Source: Gnetum montanum (Eukaryota; Streptophyta; Gnetopsida; Gnetales; Gnetaceae). From it: a stretch of 60,000 bases of DNA. The notes beneath the pieces were generated by a model that was not told where the DNA came from, searched no databases, and saw nothing but the letters and a program-made list of their open reading frames with translations. Positions 46,901 through 57,789 of the stretch are shown here, one piece after another. Made by a program: the position numbers and the translations under genes. Where the stretch lies: contig MNCI01011333.1 of the NCBI GenBank assembly GCA_015680685.1, positions 158,937-218,936 on the forward strand, given 5' to 3'. Numbering within the stretch: the stretch's first letter is position 1; every line of letters begins with the position of its first letter.

Positions 46901-47751
46901 TTTAGGGTCCTAGGTTCTACATTCCAAAGGTTAGATAGAAGAAGTTGGGTAGCAGGAAAAGAAAAATAGTTGTTGTGTAGTCAAAAAAGATGGAATTTTT
47001 GTCGGTGAGGGCTGCCATGAATCTTGATAGATATGGAGATAGGAAGATGGTCTAATAAGATGGCATGGTGATGAACCGTAGTAGCGGAGAAGGCTTGCTA
47101 GAAGGAAAGGGTGGAAAAATAGAACCTATCTAACCTACTGTAGATGCGAGCCTACCCAAGACAGAGATTTCTCCAAGTAAATCTATGGAGGGGAATGCCC
47201 ATGGAAGTGTCCACCCCGTCAAAAAGGCAAAACCTTTTCTTAAAGGCAAACCAGGACTGGTACTCAAGATTGGATAGCTGAAAAAACACCCCTCCAAACT
47301 TATCATGAGAGAATTCGAACATATTAAAATCTCCTCCGAATATCCAAGGCATTGGGGGAAGAGAATTTGCAAGTTCTTGCCAAAGGAGAGCCCGTTCTGT
47401 GGAGTTGTTTGGGGCATATATCAAGCAAATGCCAAAAGGGCCATGCAAATAGGAGAAGGTGGCCCAAGAAACTCTATGCCTAGAATCGGAACTACTTTGA
47501 AGGATTTTAGTTTTCTAGTAGGGTGAGAGGAGAATGGCTACACCTCCTTTCCCACTTGCATGAGACGTCACTAAGATTGAGGAGTGAGGAAGAAACCAAT
47601 GAGCAAAAAATTATAAAAGATCAACTGAAACCTTAATTTCTTGAAGGAGAATGAAATCAAAGGCTATATTAAGACTGGAAATAAAGTGTCCTACTCGTTT
47701 CTATCGAAGCCTAACAGTAAGGCCTCGAACATTCCATGAAAGGAGGTTCAT
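43911..47751 (-). pseudogene. LINE ORF2: endonuclease, reverse transcriptase, zinc-finger tail
   Basis: The start is MNLLSWNVRGL at 47,751, a classic plant L1 ORF2 N-terminus. The apurinic-type endonuclease follows: FDFILLQEIK, IYAPNNSTERALLWQEL and WIFGGDFNMFE (about 47,330). RT: KAPSYDCFPMEFF (about 46,330), QQTGFVLGRYILDNV (about 46,050), VKVDYAKAYDNIKWDFI (about 45,950), MRQGCPLAPYLF (about 45,770). The catalytic FADD box is replaced by LVDH (about 45,635), so activity is lost. The zf-RVT-like C-terminus is at 43,911-44,522 (TLPKIKQFLWCLLHHRLPIG, then CPPFAGQGDFIHMFW with Cys residues missing). Multiple stops and frame changes occur. In an active copy it nicks target DNA and primes cDNA there. 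Confidence 0.8.
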
Positions 47752-47799
47752 GGGAAAACAAGGGGTGGTTTGGATGAGAGGTCAACTGAAGGTTCAAAA

Positions 47800-48667
47800 G
47801 TCAAAGTATCGACTTCCATTGTTCCTAACATGAGGGAAAAGGAGTCGTTGGTGGAGATACGGGCCATGGAAGTGTTCAGTGAAGAGGAGTTGGAGGGAGG
47901 AGTAGAACTAAATAAAGCTTTGACTCGTTTCGTCCCACTGCCCACCACGAACTCACCCACTAAAAGAGAGTCCTTGACTACCTTTGAGGGGATGACTTGG
48001 GTGGAGGTGTGAGTACCTAATTGTTGTTTCTATAGCTTGGAGGGGCTAGACTGAGAGGAGGATTGTGAAGCTGTTGGAAAAGAGATCCGAATTTAAAGGA
48101 TACTAAGTATGGGCATAATGGTGAAACTAGGGGACAAGTATTCTAGGATGCTATAGATGGTTTCTTCATGGCTAGGATGGGACACACCGAAATATGATAC
48201 TCAGCCCTATGACAATAGCTGCATGAGTTTGGAAGGTAAAAGTAGTCCACTTTTTGGCTAAAAAGTTTTTCCACCAGCGAAGGTTAATGAGGTCTTTTGA
48301 AGAGCTATATCCAATTGAATACAATAACAGCGAATTTGAGTTCCATTGATCCCCGTACAATGATCAGAAATAATAGGACACAGGAAGCTCACAATGTCTC
48401 TCTCAACAAATGAGAAAATAAGTGGAAGATTGGGCAATTTCACGTAACAGGGGGGGTAATATTAAAAGCCAGGTCATTGACATTAAAGTCAAATCTTGAG
48501 GCAGGTGTTGTTAGGGTTGCATTCCATGTTGGAAAAATTTTTAGAGAGAGCCTTCTCAACTCAACTTGAGAGAGGCATAAGAAATCTGAATGCCGTAGAT
48601 CAATTTGAGGTGAGGTAGAGGAACTTCCTGATGAGAAGAACCTGACGAATCCACCATTACGACTCAC
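47800..48667 (-). pseudogene. LINE ORF1, decayed
   Basis: It opens MSRNGGFVRFFSSGSSSTSP at 48,667. It continues through WNATLTTPASRFDFNVNDLA, MELKFAVIVFNWI and EKLFSQKVDYFYLPNSCSYC, to a zinc-knuckle-like CSYCHRAEYHISVC (about 48,190). The last part is a Pro/Ser-rich tail. This order fits the ORF1 of plant L1 elements (RNA-binding domain plus CCHC). Frameshifts and TAG codons interrupt it. It ends shortly upstream of the ORF2 start at 47,751. Confidence 0.6.
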
Positions 48668-49424
48668 CTACCCACAAAACAGGCACAGCCTCTTCACAGC
48701 GGCAATAGAGACATGCCCAACCACCACCCCTAGCAGAGCAGAGCAGATGCGGTGCCTAACTATCAGAAAATCCAGAGCTAGGTGATATGCTTGAAGCAGA
48801 CAACCCTAAAAATCCCATGTATTCTCAAACCGAATACGCAGAAAAACAAACCCTAGCGAGATGCCCTTGCTTATCATGTGAGACGAGCGTAACACCAATT
48901 TTTCTGTGGATTCTTCATCAGCATAATTAATGGATTTTTTGAATCTGCTGTTTTTCTGCGTAAAACGATGTTGGATTTGGATGTTTTCTTTAGCGGTCAG
49001 TTGTCGCTCGATTCGTAAAGGATTATCGGGTCACATCGGATGATATCGCCGATCTGTCTAAAACTTGAAAATTGAAGCTGAAATTTTCCTTCGTCCTGTG
49101 AACCCTCTGGAATTTTTTCGCCAGAGAATATAGAAGAAATTACAGATTCAAAAAGCGCCAGTCATTCCTGGATGTGCCATTCAATCCAATATTTTGAATC
49201 AAGTACATTCATACCCTGAAATTTTTCTTGATTTCAATTTGAAATTTAATTGTCACAACGTGATCTCGATCATTGGGTGAGAATATTTTCAAAACTAGTG
49301 CAGGCGCAAAAACAGAAACCTTAGGCATGAATCATAAATACGTCATTGAAAGAATACGGAGGCAAAGCTGGCAACTAGATAGCAGAACCCCGACAAATGT
49401 TGATAACACCAATGGCCGCAACCA
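48668..49424 (-). other. LINE 5' leader
   Basis: This 760-bp stretch is relatively GC-rich and CpG-containing compared with its surroundings, which fits the internal promoter region of an L1 element. No ORF is supported. Confidence 0.4.
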
Positions 49425-49520
49425 GTAGGCAATGCTTAGTTATAAAGTTCTATTTAGAGTATGTATGTTAGTAGGCAATGCTTAGTTATAAAGTTCTATT
49501 TAGAGTATGTATGTTGGGAC
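49425..49520 (+). repeat. SINE-like tail half with 46-bp tandem duplication
   Basis: GTAGGCAATGCTTAGTT followed by ATAAAGTTCTATTTAGAGTA is present twice in tandem, at 49,425-49,470 and from 49,471, with a 46-bp period. It continues the SINE copy whose head lies at 43,517-43,593, across the LINE. Confidence 0.7.
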
Positions 49521-49734
49521 TTACGGATGTTTCACTTATTTCAAGTTCCAACACCAGGCGCCTCCTCTTCCAATCCATATAACCCTCCCCCATCACACCT
49601 CTACAAGGAGCTAGTGTGACTACTCCTAACCACAAAAGCAATCACACTAGGTACTACAATCTTCATATTCTAGGAAATATCAATTTTTCTGAGTATGGGG
49701 AGGGGGATGTTGGTACCTGAAATAATTGAAGCAT

Positions 49735-49850
49735 AGGTACATCCCAAGATTTTACAAAAAGTTTATAACTAGAGCTACCTAGTAGAATTAAATTTGTGAC
49801 CTATGGTTACTAGGCCAAGACCTATACCACTAAGTTAATGCCTCATTGTA
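49735..49850 (-). mobile_element. SINE-like copy D
   Basis: On the minus strand: GAGGCATTAACTTAGTGGTA (A box), AATTTAATTCTACTAGG (B-box region), TAGTTATAAACTTTTTG, then a tail ending ATGTACC. It has the same block order as copy A. A T10-11 run on the plus strand borders its 5' side. Confidence 0.5.
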
Positions 49851-50228
49851 TTTTTTTTTTTCCTAAGTAGCAAGAATGTTGCTTTCGATATCAAATACTT
49901 TGGTATGATCATGACATCACTAATTAAAGATATGGTGGTTGGTGTGTGTATACAATGTGGGAGAATGTGGGGGAGAGACAGAAATTTCTACTCCTTTTCT
50001 TTTTTGTGGACTAGCTCTCTCCACTATTGTTGCTATTGGATCAAGAACTATAACAATTATCTTAGATCTTAATAAGTAAAATGTAAACTTCTTAAGAGCT
50101 TATTATTGCATATAACTTTTTTCAATGGAAGAATATTTTAGCTAATCAAACATGAACAATATCAAACATGAAGGCTATAGAATATTAGCTTTGGCTTACT
50201 ATGTCATGGGTTAAGATGGTGATTGAGG

Positions 50229-50233
50229 TATGT
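50229..50233. repeat. Target-site duplication TATGT (left copy)
   Basis: Repeated exactly at 51,031-51,035, on the other side of the solo LTR. Confidence 0.85.
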
Positions 50234-51030
50234 TGATGAGTCACCAAATAAGCAACTCGATATCGGACCCCCAATATTGAATACATGATGTCAAATTGGC
50301 AAAGTGACATCAGACACGCAATGTTGGAGCATGTCTCATTATCTATAAATAAGAGACAAGGGTGCTTGGTTTTGGATAGTATTTTTTTAGTCTTTTAGCC
50401 AAACTCTTGCAGTTTTTCTCTTCTAGAGTTAGAATTATTTCTGAGTGCCTACAGTAGGAGTCATAGAGTGAACACGTCTTTATTCGAGGATTGTGTACCT
50501 GAGCACACCTTGTATCTGAAAATAAAGACAAACTTTGTGATAAACCTTGCAACATTTAGAATAGCTTAACTATTGCATTTAATGGTATTTACTGTTATTT
50601 GATACTCTCATTAGTTAATCAATATTATTTCTAGAGAATTATTAATTATCAACGAATTAGCACACTTAACACGACCACTTCGAGGATATGTGGAACACTT
50701 GGTCACTCAGTAACGATTAGTGTTTGGTAATCCCAGTAGTGTTACATTGGTTTAGGATGTGTCTAGAGAGTGGGAGCGGATGCTGGTGTTAAGATTGAAT
50801 TAACATTAGGAGACCAAGATAGAAAATATAAAAAACATAAAAAATCATATACCTCGAGTTTACTTAACCATACAATTATGCCTTACAAATAAGCTTGGGA
50901 AGACAACGACTACATAACTCATCCTTGTTCTATGTAGGTGCATAAGCACTTAATCCTCGAAGTTTGACTGGATCACGCATGAACACTCGTATTTGTATGG
51001 TTGGGCATAGGGATACCTTGCCACTCATCA
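50234..51030 (+). mobile_element. Solo LTR, 797 bp, Athila-type
   Basis: Ends TGATGAG and CTCATCA, flanked by TATGT on both sides. TATAAATA box at 50,344-50,351. It is colinear with the LTR at 51,926-52,758 (for example 'gtgtacctgagcacaccttg'). It carries the same 14-bp-spaced GATATC-type words in U3. No internal region is attached, so it arose by LTR-LTR recombination after insertion into the minus-strand RT fragment. Confidence 0.85.
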
Positions 51031-51925
51031 TATGTTCACTAGAAAATGCATACAAAAGGAAGTTATCTTCATATGAAGGTAAGGTCATCAGAGGAGACTG
51101 ATGACAAGTTCTTTAATGCTTAGGAAAGCATGTCCTCATTGAGTTGTCTAGTGTAAGAAATTATTGTTTTATAATATTCATTTAACATCTTAGCCAATAT
51201 GGGGACGAATCTTCTAACGAAGTTAATTTTTGCAAACAAGGATTTTAACTCTTTCTTATTCAATGTGTAAGGCACTTATATAATAGCATTTACTTACCTA
51301 GGATCAACATAGATACCTTCTTTGAACACTAAAGATAGATTTCTTATCATTTAAAGAAATCCCATATTTTCGACATTTTAGAAAAAAACTTCTAAGATCT
51401 CTAAGATATGTGCCTTGATTATACAAAAAAACTATTAAGTCATCTAAATATAATGTAATATTTTTTGTTGTCATTCCCTCAAAAGTCTTATTCGTCACTC
51501 TTTGAAATGTTGATACATCATTCAAAAGTCCAAAGCATATTTTAGAAAACTAAAAGGTTTCCCACATGGTTCTAAACATAGTTTTATATTAATGTTTCTA
51601 ATTAGCGAGTATGTGATTTTATCTTTAATATCCATTAAGAAAAGAATACATTTGTGTTCCATTTACCTCTTGTAAAAGCTCTTCTATAAGAGGTAATAGA
51701 TAATTATCTTTAATATAAACCACATTAAAATTTCTAAAGTTTGTGCCAAATCTTATTTCTATTATATGTTTCTTAATTGGAACTAAGTTAGACATCCAAC
51801 TAGAATGTCTAACATGATATATGATCTGTAATTCTAATAACATATCTATTTTGGCTTTCATGAAAGGTTTAATTTTTGGATAAGTTGAAGTCAAATTGAA
51901 CCAAACCCTCTAGGATATCTATAGT

Positions 51926-52758
51926 TGATGAGCCCCGATATCAGATCCTTGATATCAAATCCCCGATATTGGATACATGATATCGAAAGTGCCAAAGCGA
52001 TATTGGACATGCGATGTTGGAATCTGTCTCGTTGCTTATAAATGAGAGACAGAGGCACTTGGTTTTGCATTAATTAGTTTCTTAGCCCCTTACCCTAACT
52101 CTTGCAATTTTTCCTTTCCAAAGTTAGAATTATTTTTGAGTGCTTGCAATAGGAGTCATAAAGTGAATGTATCTTTATTCGAGCATTGTGTACCTGAGCA
52201 CACCTTGTGTCTGGAAATAAAGACAAACTTTGTGATAAATGTTGCAACATTCAAAATAGCTTATTTATTGCATTTAATGTTTTCATTAGTTAATTGATGT
52301 TGTTTTTATAGAATTGTTAATTTTCAACAAGTAAGAACACTCAGTACGACCACTTTGAGCATACGTGGAACACTTGGTAACCTAGTAACGACTAGCGTTT
52401 GGTGATCCCAGTAGTGTTACATTGGTTCAAGATGTGTCCAGAAAGTGGGAACAAATGCTGGTGTTAGGACTAGTTAGAGCATAGTTGATAGTTAAATTAA
52501 ATTAGTTACTCACTTATTTCATTTCTTCATTTTAAGCCACAAGAACATAAAACATAAAAAACCATAAAAAGATCACATACCTAAAGTTTACTTAACCATA
52601 CAATTGTGTCGTACAAGTAAGCTTGGCAAGACAACGATCGCATAACCCATCCTTGTTCTATGAAGGTGCATAAGCACTTCGTCCTTGGAGTTCTACAAGA
52701 TCGCATTTGAATGCTTGTATTCATATGGTTGGGCGTAGGCGTACCTTGCTGCTCATCA
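51926..52758 (+). repeat. 5' LTR of second Athila-type element, 833 bp
   Basis: Ends TGATGAG/CTCATCA; TATAAATG box at 52,037-52,044; PBS follows after one base. U3 words GATATC/GATATT/GATGTT start at 51,937, 51,951, 51,965, 51,979, 51,999 and 52,013, that is 14, 14, 14, 20 and 14 bp apart. Confidence 0.85.
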
Positions 52759-52759
52759 T

Positions 52760-52777
52760 TGGCACCGTTGCTAGGGA
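52760..52777 (+). other. Primer-binding site, tRNA-Asp type
   Basis: TGGCACCGTTGCTAGGGA differs from the plant tRNA-Asp complement at three positions, all transitions. It starts two bases after the LTR's last CA. Confidence 0.85.
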
Positions 52778-52892
52778 CTTTGTTGTTTGTGTGCTAATTG
52801 AACTTAGGAATCCTTCCATTGTTGGAACAAACACTTAGGGTTAGTAACCTTATAATCATCAAAAAAGAGTATTGCACACTGAATAATCAATC

Positions 52893-54800
52893 ATGTCTCC
52901 TTCTTCTTATGAGAGTGCTTCAGCAACTAGGTCCAACATAATGAACAATTAGAGGCGTAGTTCAGATGATGATGATCCACCAGTGCCCCAACAGTTTCAC
53001 TTGGTATACGCTCATCCCAATGAGTATGTATTAGACTTTACCTTTATCCTCCACCAGGATGAATAGTTGCAATGACATGATTTAGAAGGTAACATAGTGT
53101 TACCTCCTAATCACTCAATCCCAAGCATGCTTCTTCATGCTCTCACATGAATTGGTATGTAGCAGTTACAAGAAGAATACATTGTGCATGAACACGACTT
53201 GAGAGAGTATCAATCCATAGAGGTACAACATCAAAGGGACCTACAATAGGAGAGACATTAAAAATCTATGAAGGGAAAGTGGTCTCAGGATGTCCCATAT
53301 GTCCTAAGTAAAAATAACGGTGGTGAACCTGCCTCGAGAGGTTTCCCACAAAATGATGTTCCTCTCGTTGACTTCAGTTAAGGGGTCGTGTATCAAAATC
53401 TTCACTCAATTATTTGTACCCTCAATTCTAGTACTGATGAACACAAAGGATCTGAAAAAGAAACACAAATGCATGACAAAGATGGACATTCTAATCATAA
53501 CCATGACCAAGGTCACAACCACTGAAGAGAGGGTAGTAGGCACCATCATGGTGCCAGTCCTCCTTCCTATTCACCTTCATCATCTCCTTCCCCATCTCCT
53601 TCAGTATTTGAACCTAGTCACAAAGGGAAAGACCCTGAGGATAATGGTAAGTGAAATAGGGATCATAGAAAAAATATTTAAGAAAGGGAATGTGGGCATT
53701 CTAGAGAGACATATTACAAAAGAAGGGAAATTACGGAACAATATAGGCACCATAGATGCCATAGATAGTACGATCACGATGAACTCCTACTTGCCACCTG
53801 AAGTATGCTAGATATAACTGAGGCCATTAGGATCCCAACAAGGCACTAGAAGACTAGTAGGATTGAAATACTAGACATGAATAACATCCCACGATTTGAA
53901 GGGGGATACAACGCTAATCCTCAAAATCATCTACAAGCATTTCATGATGCATGTGCCTTGAAAAATATAGAAAACAAGTGGCAAAAACTCAAGTTGTTTC
54001 CATGGACATTGATCAAGGAAGCGAAAAGCTAGTAATGGTCCTTAGAACCAGAATCCATTCATCGATGGAGTACCAAGTTAGAGCTATTCAATAATAAGTA
54101 TCAAACGTACTCTTGAGTATCCAACCTATGTAAGAAAATCCAAGGATAGAAATAAGGAGGACACGAACCCTTGGATACTACCATGGGTCGATATTATGCA
54201 TTATTACATCGTTGCCTTAGCCATGATTACTCGTAGAGGAAATAACTATGCTATCTCATAGATGGGCTTAGGTATGAAACACAAAGAATCCTTTGGACTT
54301 ATGCCCAAGGAATGCTATCTAAGCTCAGAGTCTTTCAAATACAAAGATTGTTGGAGCAAGTTTCCAAGGAGGAATGTGAGTTAAGGAAAATAAAAAGTAC
54401 AAAGGAATACAACAGAGATCCTTCCCTCCAAAATAAGGAAGTTAGATTTTTTGAAGATGAAGAAGAGTCACCACTTGAGGAGATGGTGAATAGGAAGACT
54501 TTGCCCATCCAAAAATTTGCATTAGAAGTATCGACAAAATTAGATCAATTGTGGAATTCCCTAGATGATAAATTTCAAATGTTCTAAAAATAGTAGAGGA
54601 TTCTAGAGAGCAAAGTAGTGACCAAGAGAGAAGGAAAAAGAAAGAAGCTGAATATGCATGTAATAAGGGTAAAGGCAAAGTTGTCTTCATTGAAGAGGTT
54701 GTGGATTCTAACACAGATAATGATGGTGGATGTGAGATATGCCAATATGACAATCCTAAAGGATGTTACCCAGTAGTGTCACATCTACAAGAGTCTAGGA
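52893..54800 (+). pseudogene. gag: Athila-type gag
   Basis: The start MSPSSYESASATRSNIMNN (ATG 52,893) is about 115 bp after the PBS. An N-terminal block PNEYVLDFTFILHQDE follows, then a His/Ser/Pro-rich linker (about 53,480-53,640). The capsid core is 53,877-54,560 (IPRFEGGYNANPQNHLQAFH; LDTTMGRYYALLHRC; MLSKLRVFQIQRLLEQVSKE). The C-terminal Cys box near 54,730 reads CEICQYDNPKGCYP, with Asn where His is expected. Stops are mostly TAG at Gln/Trp positions of the paralogue. Beyond it a Gln/Tyr/Pro-rich linker (54,850-55,030) leads to protease in another frame. Confidence 0.8.
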
Positions 54801-55426
54801 CGTATGCACTAAAACCATGATTAAACAGATGACAAACACCTCAAAGGTTACCTTATCCTCAAGGTAACCCAAAGTAGTTCACCCAACCCATGACATATTG
54901 TCTGAGTGAAAATCCACCACAACTGAAAGAATAGTATCAACAATGGAAACATCCACAATCATGGGGAATGCCACTACCATGTCAACAGTACCCTTACTAT
55001 CAACCTAACCTATACAGGTACTATGTTCAGTAGCTGATCTCTCTATGTGACTCCACTAGTCACGTCACTTCTCAGCCTCACTACTAGACCCACAAATACT
55101 ATAAAACTCCTCATAATGGTGATGTTCTACAAATGTACTATCCTTCTCATCCAACTATACCTCTTCCACCCTTAGCTCCATTACCACCTACTCCAACTAT
55201 GCATGGTGAGCTTCTTGCCCAATTGCAGCAATGTAATGCTATAAGGGCTATCAATCCTCAACCTACTATTGGCTCAGAAAACCACACAAAGAAGATACTT
55301 TTCTTTAGAACCAATAGTCCAACTAAGTTCTTACAACCACAAGTGGCTAATTGTTCAAATTCCTCACCATCGTTCAAATCTTTGGAGCTTCCTTTGAACT
55401 AAAAACCACACCCCACTCACACGGTC

Positions 55427-55840
55427 ATGTTAACTCATGCCACCACCGATTGGATTAAATCTGGTCATCTTCCTAGGAAATTATATGATCATAGAAGACC
55501 TCTTATTTATTTACAAATCATGGGAAATGAGCCTTACAAAGCTCTTTTGGATTTAGGTTCTTGTGTTAACTTAATCTCTCAAGAAATGTATAAAGCCTGG
55601 AACCTACCTTTGCTAAAGAAGAGTAACATCCATTTAGAGTTGGCCAACCAATCCATCACTATCCCATTAGGACTAGTGGAGGACATCGTCACCACTGTTT
55701 ATGGGTGGTTGTATCTAGACGATTTCCTAGTGATCCAAGTCAGCAACTACAAGGGGGACTTCCTAATCATTATGGGAAGAGCATGGCTAACCACAGTTAA
55801 TGCATGCCTAGGAATACGCAATATTTCCCTAGAAATATAA
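55427..55840 (+). pseudogene. pro: Athila-type retropepsin (open frame)
   Basis: A 137-codon open frame in the pol strip. It contains the aspartic protease flap-to-active-site order: IYLQIMGNEPYKALLDLGSC at about residues 25-44 (DLGS in place of DTGA, as in Athila proteases, which often read DLGAS), then VNLISQEMYKAWNLPLLKK, and near the C-terminus FLIIMGRAWLTTVNACLGIR, equivalent to the ILGRPFL box. It has no internal stop, but it is part of a polyprotein whose neighbours are broken. Gag lies in another frame upstream, so a frameshift or decay separates the two. Confidence 0.8.
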
Positions 55841-56233
55841 AAAAATATGTTTAAAAATATCAAGAAGAAGAAAGTTTCATGCATCTCATATAGTGACATA
55901 GGATGCAACTACGTGCAGAAGTCTTGGTTTGTACAACGCTTAACATTGCCTGCATGCAACCAGTATGCACAAGTGACTAACATACAAAGATGCCTATATG
56001 TAGCAGCCACAAGATAGGAAGGCACCCAGTGGCTAATAGCTAACCAGGAAAGCAATTCAACTTTATGCATGGAATCAATTGAAAGCTTGACTTACGCCTA
56101 TATTTTCAACTTTAGTACTTAGGCATTCGAGCAAGTCCATGGGAAACTCCCAAGTACTAACGTCGAAAATATCAACTAGGGGAAGTTGAAAATCCTTGCC
56201 AAGTTTAAGTAAGAGCCCCTAAAATTAAAATTT

Positions 56234-57760
56234 TTGTCCACCAGTATGGAGTATGCATTTCTCAAGAATGGAAAACTGGTAATCATCAATGCTAAGCTCG
56301 CTCCTCAACAAAAAGAAAAACTATTGAAAATGGTAAACAATTGGTCAAAAGCCTTTGCTTGGTCATACCCCAAATTAACCAGAATAGATCCTAGGATATG
56401 CCAACATAGAATTTACACTAATCTCTCCATGAAGCCTCGATGAAAATCGCAAAGGAAATTGAACCCAAAGCTTAAGCAAGTGGTTAAAGAAAAAATTGAA
56501 CAACTTCTAAAAGCTAGGTTCATCTACCCCATTGCTGATAGTGAATGGGTTAGCCCATTAGTCATTGTGCCTAAAAAGGGAGGTAAATGGAGGGTGTGTA
56601 TAGACTTTAGGCTACTAAACATGGCAACATTTTAGGACCATTTTCCATTTCCATTCATTGACCAAGTCTTAAATACCTTTGCAAGGCATTGCTATTATAG
56701 TTTTCTAGATAGTTATAGTGGGTACAATCAAATTCAAATAGTACCAGAAGACCAAGAAAAGACTACATTCACAAGTCCTTTGGGGACATTTGCATATAGG
56801 CAGATGTCATTTGGCTTGTGCAATGCCCCAGCATCATTTCAACGTTTGGTTCTAAGTATATTTCAATAGCAAATAGGAAATAGTATGGAGGTTTTCATGG
56901 ATGATTTCTCCACCTACAGAGTGAACTTTGAACAAGCATTAGACCAATTAGATCAAGTATTGAAATGATGTATTGAAATAAAATTAAGGCTCAATTGGCA
57001 AAAAATCCATTTAATGGTCCAAGAAGGCATTGTATTAGGGCATAAGATTTCACAGATAGGGATATAGGTAGATCCTGAAAAGATTAAAGTCATCCAAGGA
57101 ATCACTCATCAACCTGAAACTATAAAAGACATCTAATCATTCCTTGGACATACTGGTTATTATAGAAACTTTATCAAGGACTTTTTGAAGATTGCAAAAC
57201 CATTGGTAGAATTAACAAAGAAGGACATACCCTTTGAATGGACAAGGGAATGTGAGCAAGCTTTCCAAACCTTGAAACAGAAGCTCGTAGAAATAGCCAT
57301 TCTACAAGCTCCTGACTGATCCAGACTATTCCATATAATGACTGACATGTTCAATTTTGCTTTAGAAGTTGTACTTACATAGTTAGATGACCAAAAACAT
57401 CCCTACTACATTCATTGTGCAAGTCAAAGTATTGCTGGTGCACAACTCAACTACACCACAACAGACAAAGCGTTAATGGTTGTGGTGTTTCCACTAGAAA
57501 AATTTAGGCATTATGTATTAGGCTATAAGATATTTGTACACATGGATCATAGTGCAATATGGTTCATAATGAATAAACCAATGGTGAACCTTCGCATCAC
57601 ACGATGACTCGTGATCTTACAAGATTTCAATCTTACAATGATCGATCGTAAAGGAACTGAGAATGTTTTTGTTGATCATTTATCTTGATTACGATGGAAC
57701 AACAAAGAAGACAAATATCCAATTTATAACTATTTCCTTGATGAACTTCTCTTTTTAGGT
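56234..57760 (+). pseudogene. pol: Athila-type reverse transcriptase and RNase H
   Basis: RT: MEYAFLKNGKLVIINAKLAP, WSKAFAWSYPKLTRIDPRIC, NPKLKQVVKEKIEQLLKARF, SEWVSPLVIVPKKGGKWRVC (about 56,545), CYYSFLDSYSGYNQIQIVPE, MSFGLCNAPASFQRLVLSIF (about 56,810), EVFMDDFSTY (about 56,890, catalytic Asp pair kept), MVQEGIVLGHKISQIGI. RNase H runs from about 57,300 (ILQAPD, HIMTDMFNFALEVVL) through YTTTDKALMVVVFPLEKFRH (about 57,455) to DRKGTENVFVDHLS (about 57,650). A single RNase H module supports Athila rather than Tat lineage. Stops are TAG/TGA at conserved Gln, Trp and Arg. Confidence 0.85.
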
Positions 57761-57789
57761 GTAATAAACAATCAATTAACCACAAATAC

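Larger units (their letters stand above)
43594..49424 (-). mobile_element. L1-type LINE, near full length, decayed
   Basis: On the minus strand it has a 5' leader (about 48,668-49,424), ORF1, ORF2 with endonuclease, RT and Cys-rich C-terminus, and a short 3' tail. It is bracketed by identical 17-bp sequences GTAGGCAATGCTTAGTT at 43,577-43,593 and 49,425-49,441, a plausible target-site duplication. No long poly-A is seen at the 3' end, which reads ...GCATGCCCCCGCCCC. Both ORFs carry stops. Confidence 0.7.
49950..51925 (-). pseudogene. pol: Ty3/gypsy RT-RNase H fragment, interrupted by a solo LTR
   Basis: On the minus strand RT starts near 51,894 (KIKPFMKAKIDMLLELQIIY, DNYLLPLIEELLQEVNG, YSFLNGY). 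It continues at 51,525 (YLDDLIVF, both catalytic Asp kept; CRKYGISLNDKKSIF) and 51,230 (FAKINFVRRFVPILAKM), and reaches NFLLYAFSSEH at 51,036. Across the solo LTR the frame resumes as TSITILTHDIVSQ at 50,228, and later RNase H-like ALKKFTFYLLRSKIIVIV at about 50,095. The wording (CRKYGISLN.KKS) marks a Ty3/gypsy lineage different from the Athila and Tat copies. It is truncated at 51,926 by the Athila-type LTR. Confidence 0.65.

Noticed and set aside
44469-48012. Plus-strand open frames across the LINE
   Set aside because: The minus-strand ORF1/ORF2 motifs explain this region, so the plus frames are shadows.
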